Positions 16,587-27,266 of a stretch of 64,000 bases of DNA are shown here, one piece after another. The notes below the pieces were generated by a model. The model was not told where the DNA came from. It searched no databases and saw only the letters and a list, made by a program, of their open reading frames with translations. Position numbers and translations under genes: made by a program. How positions within the stretch are numbered: the first letter of the stretch is position 1; each line of letters starts with the position of its first letter. Source of the stretch: Faecalibacillus intestinalis (lineage in GTDB: Bacteria > Bacillota_I > Bacilli_A > Erysipelotrichales > Coprobacillaceae); NCBI RefSeq assembly GCF_003024685.1, contig NZ_PYLQ01000002.1, forward strand, positions 229,906 to 293,905. Reading direction: 5' to 3'.

Positions 16587-16604
16587 AGTTAGCTCTTGCT
16601 AACT
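16587..16604. promoter_or_regulatory. Operator-like inverted repeat upstream of ahpC
   Basis: AGTTAGCTCTTGCTAACT is an 18-bp inverted repeat with 7-bp arms, placed about 15 bp upstream of the ahpC start. The same AGTTAG(N5)GCTAACT pattern occurs at 58405-58422 before the haem operon. It resembles DtxR-family metal-regulator boxes, which would couple peroxide defence to iron; this is inference. A TAATAATTATTGTTATTA stretch further upstream could be a PerR-like site, but the match is weak. Confidence 0.6.
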
Positions 16605-16714
16605 TATGTGTTTATCATAACGCTAAAAACTAGAATCGTCAATATAAATAGTAATAATTATTGTTATTATTTATTAATACATATATATTATGTCCATTTA
16701 TTGCAAAAATAAAA

Positions 16715-17218
16715 GAGACTGTAACGAAATAATTTTTAAGAAGTTAATTTCGTTTCGTTTGGCTTCTTTTTCTTTGTTTTTCGTATAAAAAAACATCTTC
16801 AGCTATTTTAGCGAGATGTAACCTGATTTTTATATACTTTTTATTTATTTGAAAGTACATACTTTTTAGTTAAGAAGACCTTTTGATTGTGTTGATTTTT
16901 CTTTCTTCAATCTATATTTATGATATTTTCTCAAATTATAACCCAAATATACAACGAGAAATTCCATTTTTGTATTTTTCAATCCTCTTCTTGTGAAGTC
17001 TGTTCGTACGCTCAAAGGAATCACTACATCACTTCCTTTATCCTTATCATCACTGACAACAACTTGTGGTTCATTACACTTAGCGGTAAATACCTGTGGT
17101 TGGTTTATCTAGTGCCATGCCCGGCACACTACAAAAAAAGACAATGTACATCAGTATAATACTGGCAACATTGTCTTTTTTGCTGGACTTTATCAATATT
17201 TTATTTCGTTACAGCCTC
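16715..17218. mobile_element. IS1182-like insertion sequence remnant (about 504 bp)
   Basis: The ends are near-identical inverted repeats, GAGACTGTAACGAAATAAT (16715-16733) and, read inward from the right, GAGGCTGTAACGAAATAAA (17218-17200). Between them only the end of a transposase survives. The rest of a normal element of about 1.7 kb is deleted. A hairpin with AAAGACAATGT and ACATTGTCTTT arms (17137-17180) lies near the right end. The right tip provides the G of the TAG stop of the neighbouring carrier gene. Confidence 0.8.
16866..17114 (-). pseudogene. C-terminal fragment of an IS1182-family transposase
   Basis: A frame of about 80 residues on the minus strand ends in TDFTRRGLKNTKMEFLVVYL, then GYNLRKYHKYRLKKEK and a stop at 16866. 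The RRGLKN..KMEF...LGYNLRK pattern is the C-terminus of IS1182-type transposases. There is no start codon and the DDE catalytic core is missing, so it cannot be active. It lies inside the inverted repeats at 16715 and 17218. Confidence 0.75.
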
Positions 17219-18162
17219 TAAAGAAGTCCCATTCCTTTTAAAATATAAAGCCACATTGTTATAGAAAATCCACTAAAAATGGTTGTTAACATCACGACTG
17301 TGCTGGTAAGTATTCCTGTATGTCCCATGTTTTTAGCCATTACAAAGCATGAAACTGTAGTTGCTGATCCAAGCATTACAAGGATGGCTATGAGCTGTTC
17401 TCCTTGGAACCCTAAATAGATGGCAAGTGGTAGAAACATTGCACAGAAGCCAAATAATTTAATGAATGAGGCACATAAAGCAGGTTTTAAATCCCCAAGG
17501 GCTTCTTTATAATTAAAAGTTGCTCCCATTGCCATAAGTCCTAGAGGTGTCGCTACATTTCCAATCGAAGTCACGGTCTTATCTAACATCGTTGGCATTG
17601 GTAAATGAAGTAAGGACCATAAAATACCAACAACGATACCAATAAGTATTGGGTTTGTTAAAATTCCTTTGATTGTTTTAAGCCAAACTTCTTTACTTAA
17701 TCCTTTTCTTTCTGGTGAAAAGAAAGAAAGGACGACAACGGCCATAATATTATATAAAGGGACACTCCCAATAATCATTAAAGGCGCCATGGTTGCTTTT
17801 CCATAGACGTTTTGAATCAAGGCAATACCGAGTAAAGCTGCCGAACTACGATAACTTGCTTGAATAAATTCCCCTTGATTTTGTTTATTCTTTAATAAAA
17901 AAGAAAGTAAAGTAACAATTAAAATACTTAAAATTGTAATGAAAAAACAAAATAGAACAAACTTCGTATCCCAAATTGTCTTAAAATCTAAAGTTGCTAG
18001 ATCTTTAAATAATAAGACAGGTAAAGGAATTAAAAATACAAACTTATTCATCTTTGATGCAAAAACATCATCAATAATATCTATCTTCTTAAAAAACATT
18101 CCTAATATGATCATCGCAAAAACAGGCACGGTCGCATTTAAACTAAAAATTAAATTTTCCAT
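17218..18162 (-). CDS. Auxin efflux carrier (AEC) family transporter
   Basis: This gene encodes 314 residues with about ten hydrophobic helices in two five-helix halves separated by a charged loop around residues 150-160. The opening VPVFAMIILGMFFKKIDIID and the conserved PLGLMAMGATFNY segment are typical of bacterial AEC carriers, which export or exchange small organic acids such as malate; the substrate here is unknown. The stop codon TAG is completed by the first base of the IS remnant, so the last residues may have been altered, although the final helix (ITMWLYILKGMG) looks complete. It lies between jag and ahpC, where other Firmicutes have mnmE. Confidence 0.88.
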   Translation of the reverse strand: MENLIFSLNATVPVFAMIILGMFFKKIDIIDDVFASKMNKFVFLIPLPVLLFKDLATLDFKTIWDTKFVLFCFFITILSILIVTLLSFLLKNKQNQGEFIQASYRSSAALLGIALIQNVYGKATMAPLMIIGSVPLYNIMAVVVLSFFSPERKGLSKEVWLKTIKGILTNPILIGIVVGILWSLLHLPMPTMLDKTVTSIGNVATPLGLMAMGATFNYKEALGDLKPALCASFIKLFGFCAMFLPLAIYLGFQGEQLIAILVMLGSATTVSCFVMAKNMGHTGILTSTVVMLTTIFSGFSITMWLYILKGMGLL

Positions 18163-18176
18163 TATTTCCTCCCTAA

Positions 18177-18197
18177 AGAAAAAACCGCATTCGCGGC
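18177..18197 (-). terminator. Terminator of the rpmH-rnpA-yidC-jag transcript
   Basis: Read on the minus strand, GCCGC-GAAT-GCGGT is followed by TTTTTTC, directly after the jag stop codon. It separates jag from the carrier gene downstream. Confidence 0.8.
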
Positions 18198-18797
18198 TTA
18201 ATCTACATATGAGATTGTCATATATCTATTTTTTCCTTCACCTTTAGATTCAGTCTTTAAATGATCCATCTTTGCAATTTCTTGATGCATCACTTTTCTT
18301 TCATCTGCAGGCATAGGATCCAATTTTAAATCAGCTTTTGTTCTTAATACTGTTTTACCAAAACGTCTTGCCATACTTGCAACTTTTTTATAACGTTCTT
18401 CTTTATAACCATTGATATCAACACTTACTTCTAAACGTTTTTTAAATGTTGTACTCACAGCATTTTTCACAATTAAGTTAATAGCTCTTAAAATAACTCC
18501 AGCTTTACCAATCAAAATAGAATTATTACTTGTATTAATATTACAATAAATTCTTCCATCTTGAACATAAGAAATTGTTTCAACTTCAAATTCCATATCA
18601 GTTAAAATCTTTCTAATAAAGCTTTCAATATATTCTTGAACCATTTCTACTGTCCAACAAGAAATTTCAGCTTTCTTACTAAATAAACCTTTAGTTTCTA
18701 AAGTAACTTCATAATTTAATTGATCAACTGTAACACCTAAATCAAGGCATGCTTTATTAACAGCATCTTCAACTGTTTTTGCAGTATATGTTTTCAT
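18198..18797 (-). CDS. jag: RNA-binding protein Jag/KhpB
   Basis: This gene encodes 199 residues with the Jag layout: an N-terminal Jag_N domain (KTYTAKTVEDAVNKACLDLG; the segment GLFSKKAEISCW), a KH domain (about 75-140, with LIGKAGVILRAINLIVKNA), and an R3H domain (VASMARRFGKTVLRTKADLK and DERKVMHQEI). KhpB with KhpA binds many RNAs and influences cell elongation and division. It sits next to yidC as in most Firmicutes. The start is an ATG with an AGAGGTAT site; the gap to yidC is 10 bp. Confidence 0.95.
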   Translation of the reverse strand: MKTYTAKTVEDAVNKACLDLGVTVDQLNYEVTLETKGLFSKKAEISCWTVEMVQEYIESFIRKILTDMEFEVETISYVQDGRIYCNINTSNNSILIGKAGVILRAINLIVKNAVSTTFKKRLEVSVDINGYKEERYKKVASMARRFGKTVLRTKADLKLDPMPADERKVMHQEIAKMDHLKTESKGEGKNRYMTISYVD

Positions 18798-18807
18798 ATT
18801 TATACCT

Positions 18808-19722
18808 CTATTTATTCTTATTTTGTCTCTTTGTTAAATAATTTGTATTTGCTTGATCAACTTCTTTTTGTGCTTTTTCAACATGGTAAATATAAATATA
18901 CCATGTTCTAACAATTGTAATAATGTTTGTTGTCATCCAATAAAGTGACATTGCTGCAGGCATAATTGCTGCAAAGTAAATGATAAATAATGTCATGAAA
19001 TTATTCATCATGTTCATTGATTGCATTTGTGATGTTTCTCTATATTTTGGATTTCTTTTTGACATGATTGTGTTGATTTTCATCGCAAAATATTGAGTTA
19101 AAGCAACAATGGCAAGTAATACAATATAAGCTATTTCAAACTTAAATACGTGATCAATAGGTTTAGCACCTAAGTTGATTCCAAACATATTTGTTTGATA
19201 TAAAATTTCAATACGTTGAACCGCTTGCCACATTGCAAACATAATAGGTAATGTTAAGAATGTTGTAAACGAAGCCAACATACTAATATCATTTTTCTTA
19301 TATAAAGCTTGAATTTCAGCAGACATTCTCATTTGAGAAGTTTGATCTTTTCTTCCTTTATATTTATTTTGAATTCTTTCCATTTCTGGTTGAATCAATT
19401 GCATCTTTTGTTGAGAAACAGTTGATTTAATCATAATTGGTAAAATAATGATATTAATTAAAATAGTAATTAAGATAACACCTAAAGCAATATTATTTAA
19501 TAAAACGTCTCCTAAATAAATAATACTCTTTGAAATAGGGATAACTAATAAGAAATCAAAAATCCCTGATTTCATAGTCCAAGGTGTATTTAAGTTAATT
19601 GCTCTTTTCGCAATTAATTTACCACTTGAATCTAAGTTTGCTGTACATCCAGTTAAGGCTACAACAAATAAAACTAAACAAATAATTTTTAAATATTTTT
19701 TAGTTTTGTTATCTAAGATCAT
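18808..19722 (-). CDS. yidC: Membrane protein insertase YidC (lipoprotein form)
   Basis: This gene encodes 304 residues with a lipoprotein signal (LFVVALTGC, Cys26) and five hydrophobic segments of the YidC/Oxa1/SpoIIIJ core, including the conserved region from ITILINIIILPIMIKSTVSQ, where an Arg/Lys in the groove is expected, and a cytoplasmic hairpin with MQLIQPEMERIQNKYKGR. It inserts membrane proteins with or without the Sec translocon. Its start overlaps the rnpA stop by 4 bp, so translation is coupled. The position after rnpA is the conserved one. Confidence 0.96.
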   Translation of the reverse strand: MILDNKTKKYLKIICLVLFVVALTGCTANLDSSGKLIAKRAINLNTPWTMKSGIFDFLLVIPISKSIIYLGDVLLNNIALGVILITILINIIILPIMIKSTVSQQKMQLIQPEMERIQNKYKGRKDQTSQMRMSAEIQALYKKNDISMLASFTTFLTLPIMFAMWQAVQRIEILYQTNMFGINLGAKPIDHVFKFEIAYIVLLAIVALTQYFAMKINTIMSKRNPKYRETSQMQSMNMMNNFMTLFIIYFAAIMPAAMSLYWMTTNIITIVRTWYIYIYHVEKAQKEVDQANTNYLTKRQNKNK

Positions 19723-20060
19723 TTGCTGATCTCCTTTCTCTTCACTTTTTTATACAAGTACTCTAATTCTTTTTTATTTTCTATATATGTATGATTTAAG
19801 AAATTTTTTCTTACAATTACAATATAGTCAACTTCTTCATCAAAATGAAAACATTCTTGAATCATCATACGTAACTGTCTTTTTATTTTATTTCTAGTAA
19901 CAGCGTTTCCTAATTTTTTGCTTACCGAAATACCAACACGTCCATGCCCAATTTGATTTTCATCTTTATAAATAATAAAACAAGAATTCGCAAAACTCTT
20001 TTTTCTAGCAATAATCTTGCTAAAATCTTCATTTCTTTTTACTCTAAATTCTTTTTTCAT
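19719..20060 (-). CDS. rnpA: Ribonuclease P protein component
   Basis: This gene encodes 113 residues with FRVKRNEDFSKIIARKKSFA and the RNR-type signature GNAVTRNKIKRQLR that contacts the P RNA. It helps RNase P remove tRNA 5' leaders. It lies between rpmH (upstream, 41 bp) and yidC (4-bp overlap), the universal order at oriC. Length is usual for Firmicutes. Confidence 0.97.
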   Translation of the reverse strand: MKKEFRVKRNEDFSKIIARKKSFANSCFIIYKDENQIGHGRVGISVSKKLGNAVTRNKIKRQLRMMIQECFHFDEEVDYIVIVRKNFLNHTYIENKKELEYLYKKVKRKEISK

Positions 20061-20101
20061 AAAATTTTAGAAAAAAATCCACCGAAAAAGTGGATTTTAC
20101 A

Positions 20102-20236
20102 TTAAGCAGTTAATACTTTTCTTCCTCTTTTACGGCGACGTGCGATTACTTTTCTTCCTCCAACAGTTGCCATTCTAGCTCTAAAACCATGAGTTTTTGC
20201 TCTTTTTCTTTTATTTGGTTGATATGTTCTTTTCAT
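20102..20236 (-). CDS. rpmH: Large-subunit ribosomal protein bL34
   Basis: This 44-residue basic protein reads [20 protein letters not shown] and ends [11 protein letters not shown], which is unmistakable bL34. The ATG at 20236 follows TTTGGAGGTG. It is the first gene of the leftward operon that starts at the origin. It falls below the usual ORF size cut-off. Confidence 0.98.
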   Translation of the reverse strand: MKRTYQPNKRKRAKTHGFRARMATVGGRKVIARRRKRGRKVLTA

Positions 20237-21251
20237 ATTTTACACCTCCAAAATTTTTATCTTTTTATACAAATAACATATGCTCCTATATCTTATAGGA
20301 ATTATTGTGACAAGTCAATTCTAAATTCTATATTTCTACTCTTAAATTCATTATTTTTAATGATGACAAATAATAAGAATAACAATATCTAATGATTATT
20401 TGCACATTTTTTTGTGAACTTTTTTAATTTAGAAAAATTCTCTTTATTGTGAATTTAAATTTATTATTCACATCTTGTGATATATCGAAATAGATAGAAA
20501 ATTGTATAAAAATAATTACTTTTATCAAAAAAAGTAACATCACTAAGCATAACTCTTATTAAATGCACATTATTTGTGAACATTTTTCAATCAAGTACGT
20601 ACGACAACATGTAAATTTCTTTAAAACTCATAAAAAACTTATTCACATTTTCCTCCAACTCCTTATAAATCCTTGTTTTTCCCCTAAAATCAAGTGTGCA
20701 CTTCTAAGTATTTACGTACTTTTGTATCAATATTTATACAATATATTCAAAATAATCACTAATCTAATGTGAATAAACTCTTTATTTTAGATATTCACAT
20801 CCTAAAGTGAATATTATTTCATCTTAACCTTTATTTTACAATTCTTCTATTTTTCTAGGAAAAATCGCAATTTTTCTTAAAATTCACATTGTGAATATTC
20901 ATTTTTTGTTAAATTTTATATTTCGACAAGTTTTGCACATGCTTATTCACGTGGTGAACTGAGTTATTCATATGTGTGAATTAGTAAAAAATGCATTGAT
21001 ATCAGCGTATTTTTTATTGTGAACACCTATGTGCACATTGTTTTTTATTCTATACAATATGCACTAAGTTCACATTTAATAAAATTCATAGCGAAAAATG
21101 AAGTTGTGAATAATGTGAATAAGTACTCTAAATGATTGATATTTCACACTTTTTTTGTGAATAAAATTGTGAAGCTATTGTGCAGACAGTATTTTTCCTT
21201 TAAAAGAGTTCACATCTTTTATATAATTGAGTCGAAAGGGAGTTGAAAATT
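20237..21251. other. oriC: Origin of replication (oriC), rpmH-dnaA intergenic part
   Basis: This 1-kb gene-free, very AT-rich stretch is filled with TTATTCACA-type DnaA boxes. Exact copies lie at 20464-20472 and 20639-20647 (plus), 20768-20776, 21105-21113, 21114-21122 and 21156-21164 (reverse orientation, TGTGAATAA); near-copies include 20943 (TTATTCACG) and several TTCACATT/GTGAAC sites. The pair at 21105 and 21114 is directly tandem. The common TTATCCACA form was not seen. DnaA should bind these to start replication and to autoregulate dnaA. Short open frames here are chance. Confidence 0.85.
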
Positions 21252-22583
21252 GTGCAAGATTTAAACAAAATCTGGTCATCTTGTGTAGAAACTTTAGAAA
21301 AAAATAAAATAGTTGATGATAAGATCATCTTGGACTCACTATTTAAACCTGCAACTCTAGAAGAAATTGAAGATAATCAAGTTATTATCACCACTGAATT
21401 AAAATGGAATATTGATGCTATTTTAGAAAAACGAGCAGAAATAGAATCTATTCTTTCTAATTCTTTTTCTAAACCAATAAAAATCAAAGTATTAGAAGTA
21501 GAAGAATATAAAAAATCTAAACAAAAAAAGGTTCCTAAAATCGATAGTCATCTTCATCCTGATATGACATTTGCTAATTTTATCGTAGGAAATTCAAACC
21601 GTATGGCACAAAATGCTGCTTTACTTGTATCAACTAAACCTGGTATGAACTTTAATCCTTTATTTTTATATAGTCATCCAGGGCTTGGAAAAACACATTT
21701 ATTAAATGCTATTGGAAATAAAGCAAAAGAAACAAATCCTAATTTATTAGTAAGATATATTACTTCTAAGGATTTTGTGGATGAAATTATTAATTCTATA
21801 AAAACAAATACAACAGATGAGATTTATAGTTATTATAGAAATCTTGATATTTTATTAATTGATGATATTCAATTTTTATTTGGAAAAGAAAAAAGTAGTG
21901 AGATGTTCTTCCATATATTTAATGAAATCATTAATAACAATCATCAAATTGTTATTACAAGTGATAAAATGCCTGATGAACTTCAAGGAATTGAAGAACG
22001 TTTAATTAGTCGTTTTAAATCAGGTCTATCTTTTGGAATAGATCCACCTGAATTTGAAACAGCAAAGGCAATTTTAGAGAAGAAAATAGAAAATCTAGGT
22101 AATACAGATTTAGTTATTACAGATGATGTTTTAGACTTCATGGTTATGAATTATTGTAATGATATTCGTTCTTTAGAAGGTCAATTAAAACGACTATTCT
22201 TCTGTAGTATCATGGAATCAACTAATTACATAGATATGAATTTTGCATCTGAAGTCTTTAAAGATCAAAAAACTATAAAAAAAGCACAAGAACCACTAAC
22301 AAAAGAATTCATTTTAAAAACAACTGCTGAATTCTATTATTTAACCATTAGTCAAATTATTTCTAAAAATAGAACGAGAAACTTGGTAACACCTCGTGAA
22401 ATATGTATGTATTTAATGAGGGAACTTTTGGATATTACTTTTAGTGAAATTGGAACAACTTTTTCCAATCGAGACCATTCTACAGTTATGAAAGCTTGTA
22501 AAAGAGTAGAAACAAAAATCAAAAAAGATCCAGATTATAAACTCGCTGTAGATAAGCTTAAACAAAAGTTAGGCACAATGTAG
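21252..22583 (+). CDS. dnaA: Chromosomal replication initiator DnaA
   Basis: This gene encodes 443 residues from the GTG at 21252, 9 bases after AAAGGGAG; the TTG at 21243 is too close to that site, and DnaA normally begins with a MxxLxxIW pattern as here (MQDLNKIW). Domain I (1-75) is followed by a very short linker and then the AAA+ domain with HPGLGKTHLL, LLIDDIQFLFGK and an ISRFKSGLS segment, and domain IV with the DNA-binding signature SNRDHSTVMKACKRVE. It opens oriC and loads the helicase. DnaA boxes lie on both sides of the gene. Confidence 0.98.
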   Translation: MQDLNKIWSSCVETLEKNKIVDDKIILDSLFKPATLEEIEDNQVIITTELKWNIDAILEKRAEIESILSNSFSKPIKIKVLEVEEYKKSKQKKVPKIDSHLHPDMTFANFIVGNSNRMAQNAALLVSTKPGMNFNPLFLYSHPGLGKTHLLNAIGNKAKETNPNLLVRYITSKDFVDEIINSIKTNTTDEIYSYYRNLDILLIDDIQFLFGKEKSSEMFFHIFNEIINNNHQIVITSDKMPDELQGIEERLISRFKSGLSFGIDPPEFETAKAILEKKIENLGNTDLVITDDVLDFMVMNYCNDIRSLEGQLKRLFFCSIMESTNYIDMNFASEVFKDQKTIKKAQEPLTKEFILKTTAEFYYLTISQIISKNRTRNLVTPREICMYLMRELLDITFSEIGTTFSNRDHSTVMKACKRVETKIKKDPDYKLAVDKLKQKLGTM

Positions 22584-22655
22584 TGACTAATATCAACAAT
22601 ATGTGCACATTGATATTCATATAAAAAACATTGATAAAATCAACATATTTTACAT

Positions 22656-22726
22656 TTATTCACATTGTTCACATGCTAATAGTAATAATGACTTATTTTT
22701 AAATATATAAATAACAGGAGGCAAAT
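22656..22726 (+). other. oriC unwinding region: DnaA boxes, trio-like repeats and AT-rich tract
   Basis: Two abutting boxes, TTATTCACA (22656-22664) and TTGTTCACA (22665-22673), are followed by TGC and then the triplets TAA TAG TAA TAA TGA (22677-22691) and an AT-only tract. This is the arrangement described for the Bacillus basal unwinding element, where DnaA-trios guide DnaA onto single-stranded DNA. It lies between dnaA and dnaN, the same place as in B. subtilis. The call is from pattern. Confidence 0.7.
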
Positions 22727-23836
22727 ATGCATTTTAGAATTAAAAGAATAAAATTATTAAACGCACTTGCTAAAGCAACAAGAGCTGTATCTGTTCGTAG
22801 TCCTTTACCTGTTTTAACAGGTATTAAATTTGATTTACAAGCTCATCAACTTATCTTAACAGGAAGTGATAGTGATATCACTATTCAAACAATTATTGAT
22901 GAAGATGATGATTTAGTAATCCTTAAAGAAGGAGCAGTTGTTTTAAATAGTCGTTATATCTTTGATATTGTAAGAAAGATCAATAGTGACGATATTGAAA
23001 TTGAAATTATTGATGGTTTACTTACTCGTATTAAAGGAAGTCAAATTGAATACAGCTTAAATGGTACTGATGCTATTGAATATCCACGTATTGATTTAAG
23101 TAAAACAGGAACTCATTTTATAATGAATGCTCTTGTATTAAAAGATATTATTGGAGAAACAAAGTTTGCTGCTAGTGATAAAGAAACAAGACCTATTTTA
23201 ACTGGTATCAATTTTAAAGCACATGATCATGTTTTAGAAGTTGTTGCTACTGATAGTTATCGTTTAGCTAAAAAGATTATTTCTATTGATGAAGATGTGA
23301 CTTTTAATATTACGATTCCTAAATTAAGTTTAGATGAAATTAGTAAGATTATTGAAAAAGATGAACTTATTGAATTATATGTATCTGAACGTAAAGTATT
23401 ATTTGTGTTTGATAAAAATATTATTCAAACACGTTTGATTGATGGATCTTATCCTGATACAGCTCGATTGATTCCTTTAGAATTTGATTATGAATTAGAT
23501 ATTAATAGAGCTGATTTATTAAATGCGATTGACCGTGTTTCATTATTATTAAATGAACAAAATAATATTGTGAAATTAGATATGTCTAATGAACAAGTTA
23601 TTTTATCTTCATATCAACAAGAAATTGGTTCAGTAGAAGAAAATTTAGCTTCTTCTTTCTATAAAGGAGAACCACTTACTATTTCATTTAGTTGTAAATA
23701 TGCAAGTGATGCTATTAAATCATTTAGTGGTGATAAAATAAAAATATTATTCACTGGAGAAATGAAACCATTCATCGTTAAAGATTTTGATTCTGATGAA
23801 TTATTACAACTTGTTTTACCAGTTAGAACATATTAA
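22727..23836 (+). CDS. dnaN: DNA polymerase III beta subunit (sliding clamp)
   Basis: This gene encodes 369 residues in three repeated clamp domains (about 1-125, 126-250, 251-369), opening with MHFRIKRIKLLNALAKATRA, followed by LPVLTGIKF and RPILTGINF equivalents and the C-terminal LVLPVRTY. The dimeric ring holds replication and repair polymerases on DNA. The ATG follows AGGAGG. It is separated from dnaA by the unwinding part of oriC and ends at a clear terminator. Confidence 0.97.
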   Translation: MHFRIKRIKLLNALAKATRAVSVRSPLPVLTGIKFDLQAHQLILTGSDSDITIQTIIDEDDDLVILKEGAVVLNSRYIFDIVRKINSDDIEIEIIDGLLTRIKGSQIEYSLNGTDAIEYPRIDLSKTGTHFIMNALVLKDIIGETKFAASDKETRPILTGINFKAHDHVLEVVATDSYRLAKKIISIDEDVTFNITIPKLSLDEISKIIEKDELIELYVSERKVLFVFDKNIIQTRLIDGSYPDTARLIPLEFDYELDINRADLLNAIDRVSLLLNEQNNIVKLDMSNEQVILSSYQQEIGSVEENLASSFYKGEPLTISFSCKYASDAIKSFSGDKIKILFTGEMKPFIVKDFDSDELLQLVLPVRTY

Positions 23837-23858
23837 GAAGCGAAAGCTTCTTTTTTTT
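23836..23858 (+). terminator. Terminator of dnaN
   Basis: AGAAGC-GAAA-GCTTCT is followed by seven more T residues, starting at the dnaN stop codon. A stable GAAA tetraloop is present. Confidence 0.9.
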
Positions 23859-23971
23859 GTAAATTTTCCTTTTAATTGTTTATTTGGGGAGTAATTTTTA
23901 TTTTAAGAGCTTTTTTATCAAAAAAGTATTTTTCTATTCGTAAATAAAAATAGCGAATATAGCGCAATATT

Positions 23972-24000
23972 TTGAATTTTTATGATTTTTATGATATACT
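23972..24000 (+). promoter_or_regulatory. Promoter of the yaaA-recF-gyrB-gyrA operon
   Basis: TTGAAT (23972-23977) and TATACT (23995-24000) are spaced by 17 bp, about 36 bp before the yaaA ATG. A new promoter is expected here because dnaN ends at a terminator. Confidence 0.6.
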
Positions 24001-24035
24001 AACTTAGTACAATTATAGAGAAAAGAAGGTTAAGT

Positions 24036-24237
24036 ATGAAAGAAATACCAATTAAAGATGAATATATTAAATTAGATCAATTTTTAAAATTTGTTAATCT
24101 TGTATCTAGTGGGATTGAAGCAAAAATGATTATTAAAGATGGTCAAGTAAAGGTCAATGGTGAAGTGGAACTTAGAAGAGGAAAAAAGCTTCATGATGGT
24201 GACCAAGTTGAATTTGAAGGAAATTTTTATTGTATAA

Positions 24238-24251
<14 letters not shown>
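24036..24251 (+). CDS. yaaA: S4-domain RNA-binding protein YaaA
   Basis: This gene encodes 71 residues, essentially one S4 domain: IKLDQFLKFVNLVSSGIEAK, then GQVKVNGEVELRRGKKLHDG and DQVEFEG. Small YaaA proteins between dnaN and recF are conserved in Firmicutes; RNA or ribosome binding is expected, but the target is not known. The last 14 bp overlap the recF start, so the two are translationally coupled. Confidence 0.93.
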
Positions 24252-27254
<3,003 letters not shown>

Positions 27255-27266
27255 AAGGAGTAGAAA

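Noticed and set aside
16920..17159. 79-residue plus-strand frame
   Set aside because: It is antisense to the IS1182 transposase remnant and starts inside the degenerate element.
20563..20772. Small frames inside the rpmH-dnaA gap
   Set aside because: Composition follows the DnaA-box repeats, and there is no ribosome-binding site.
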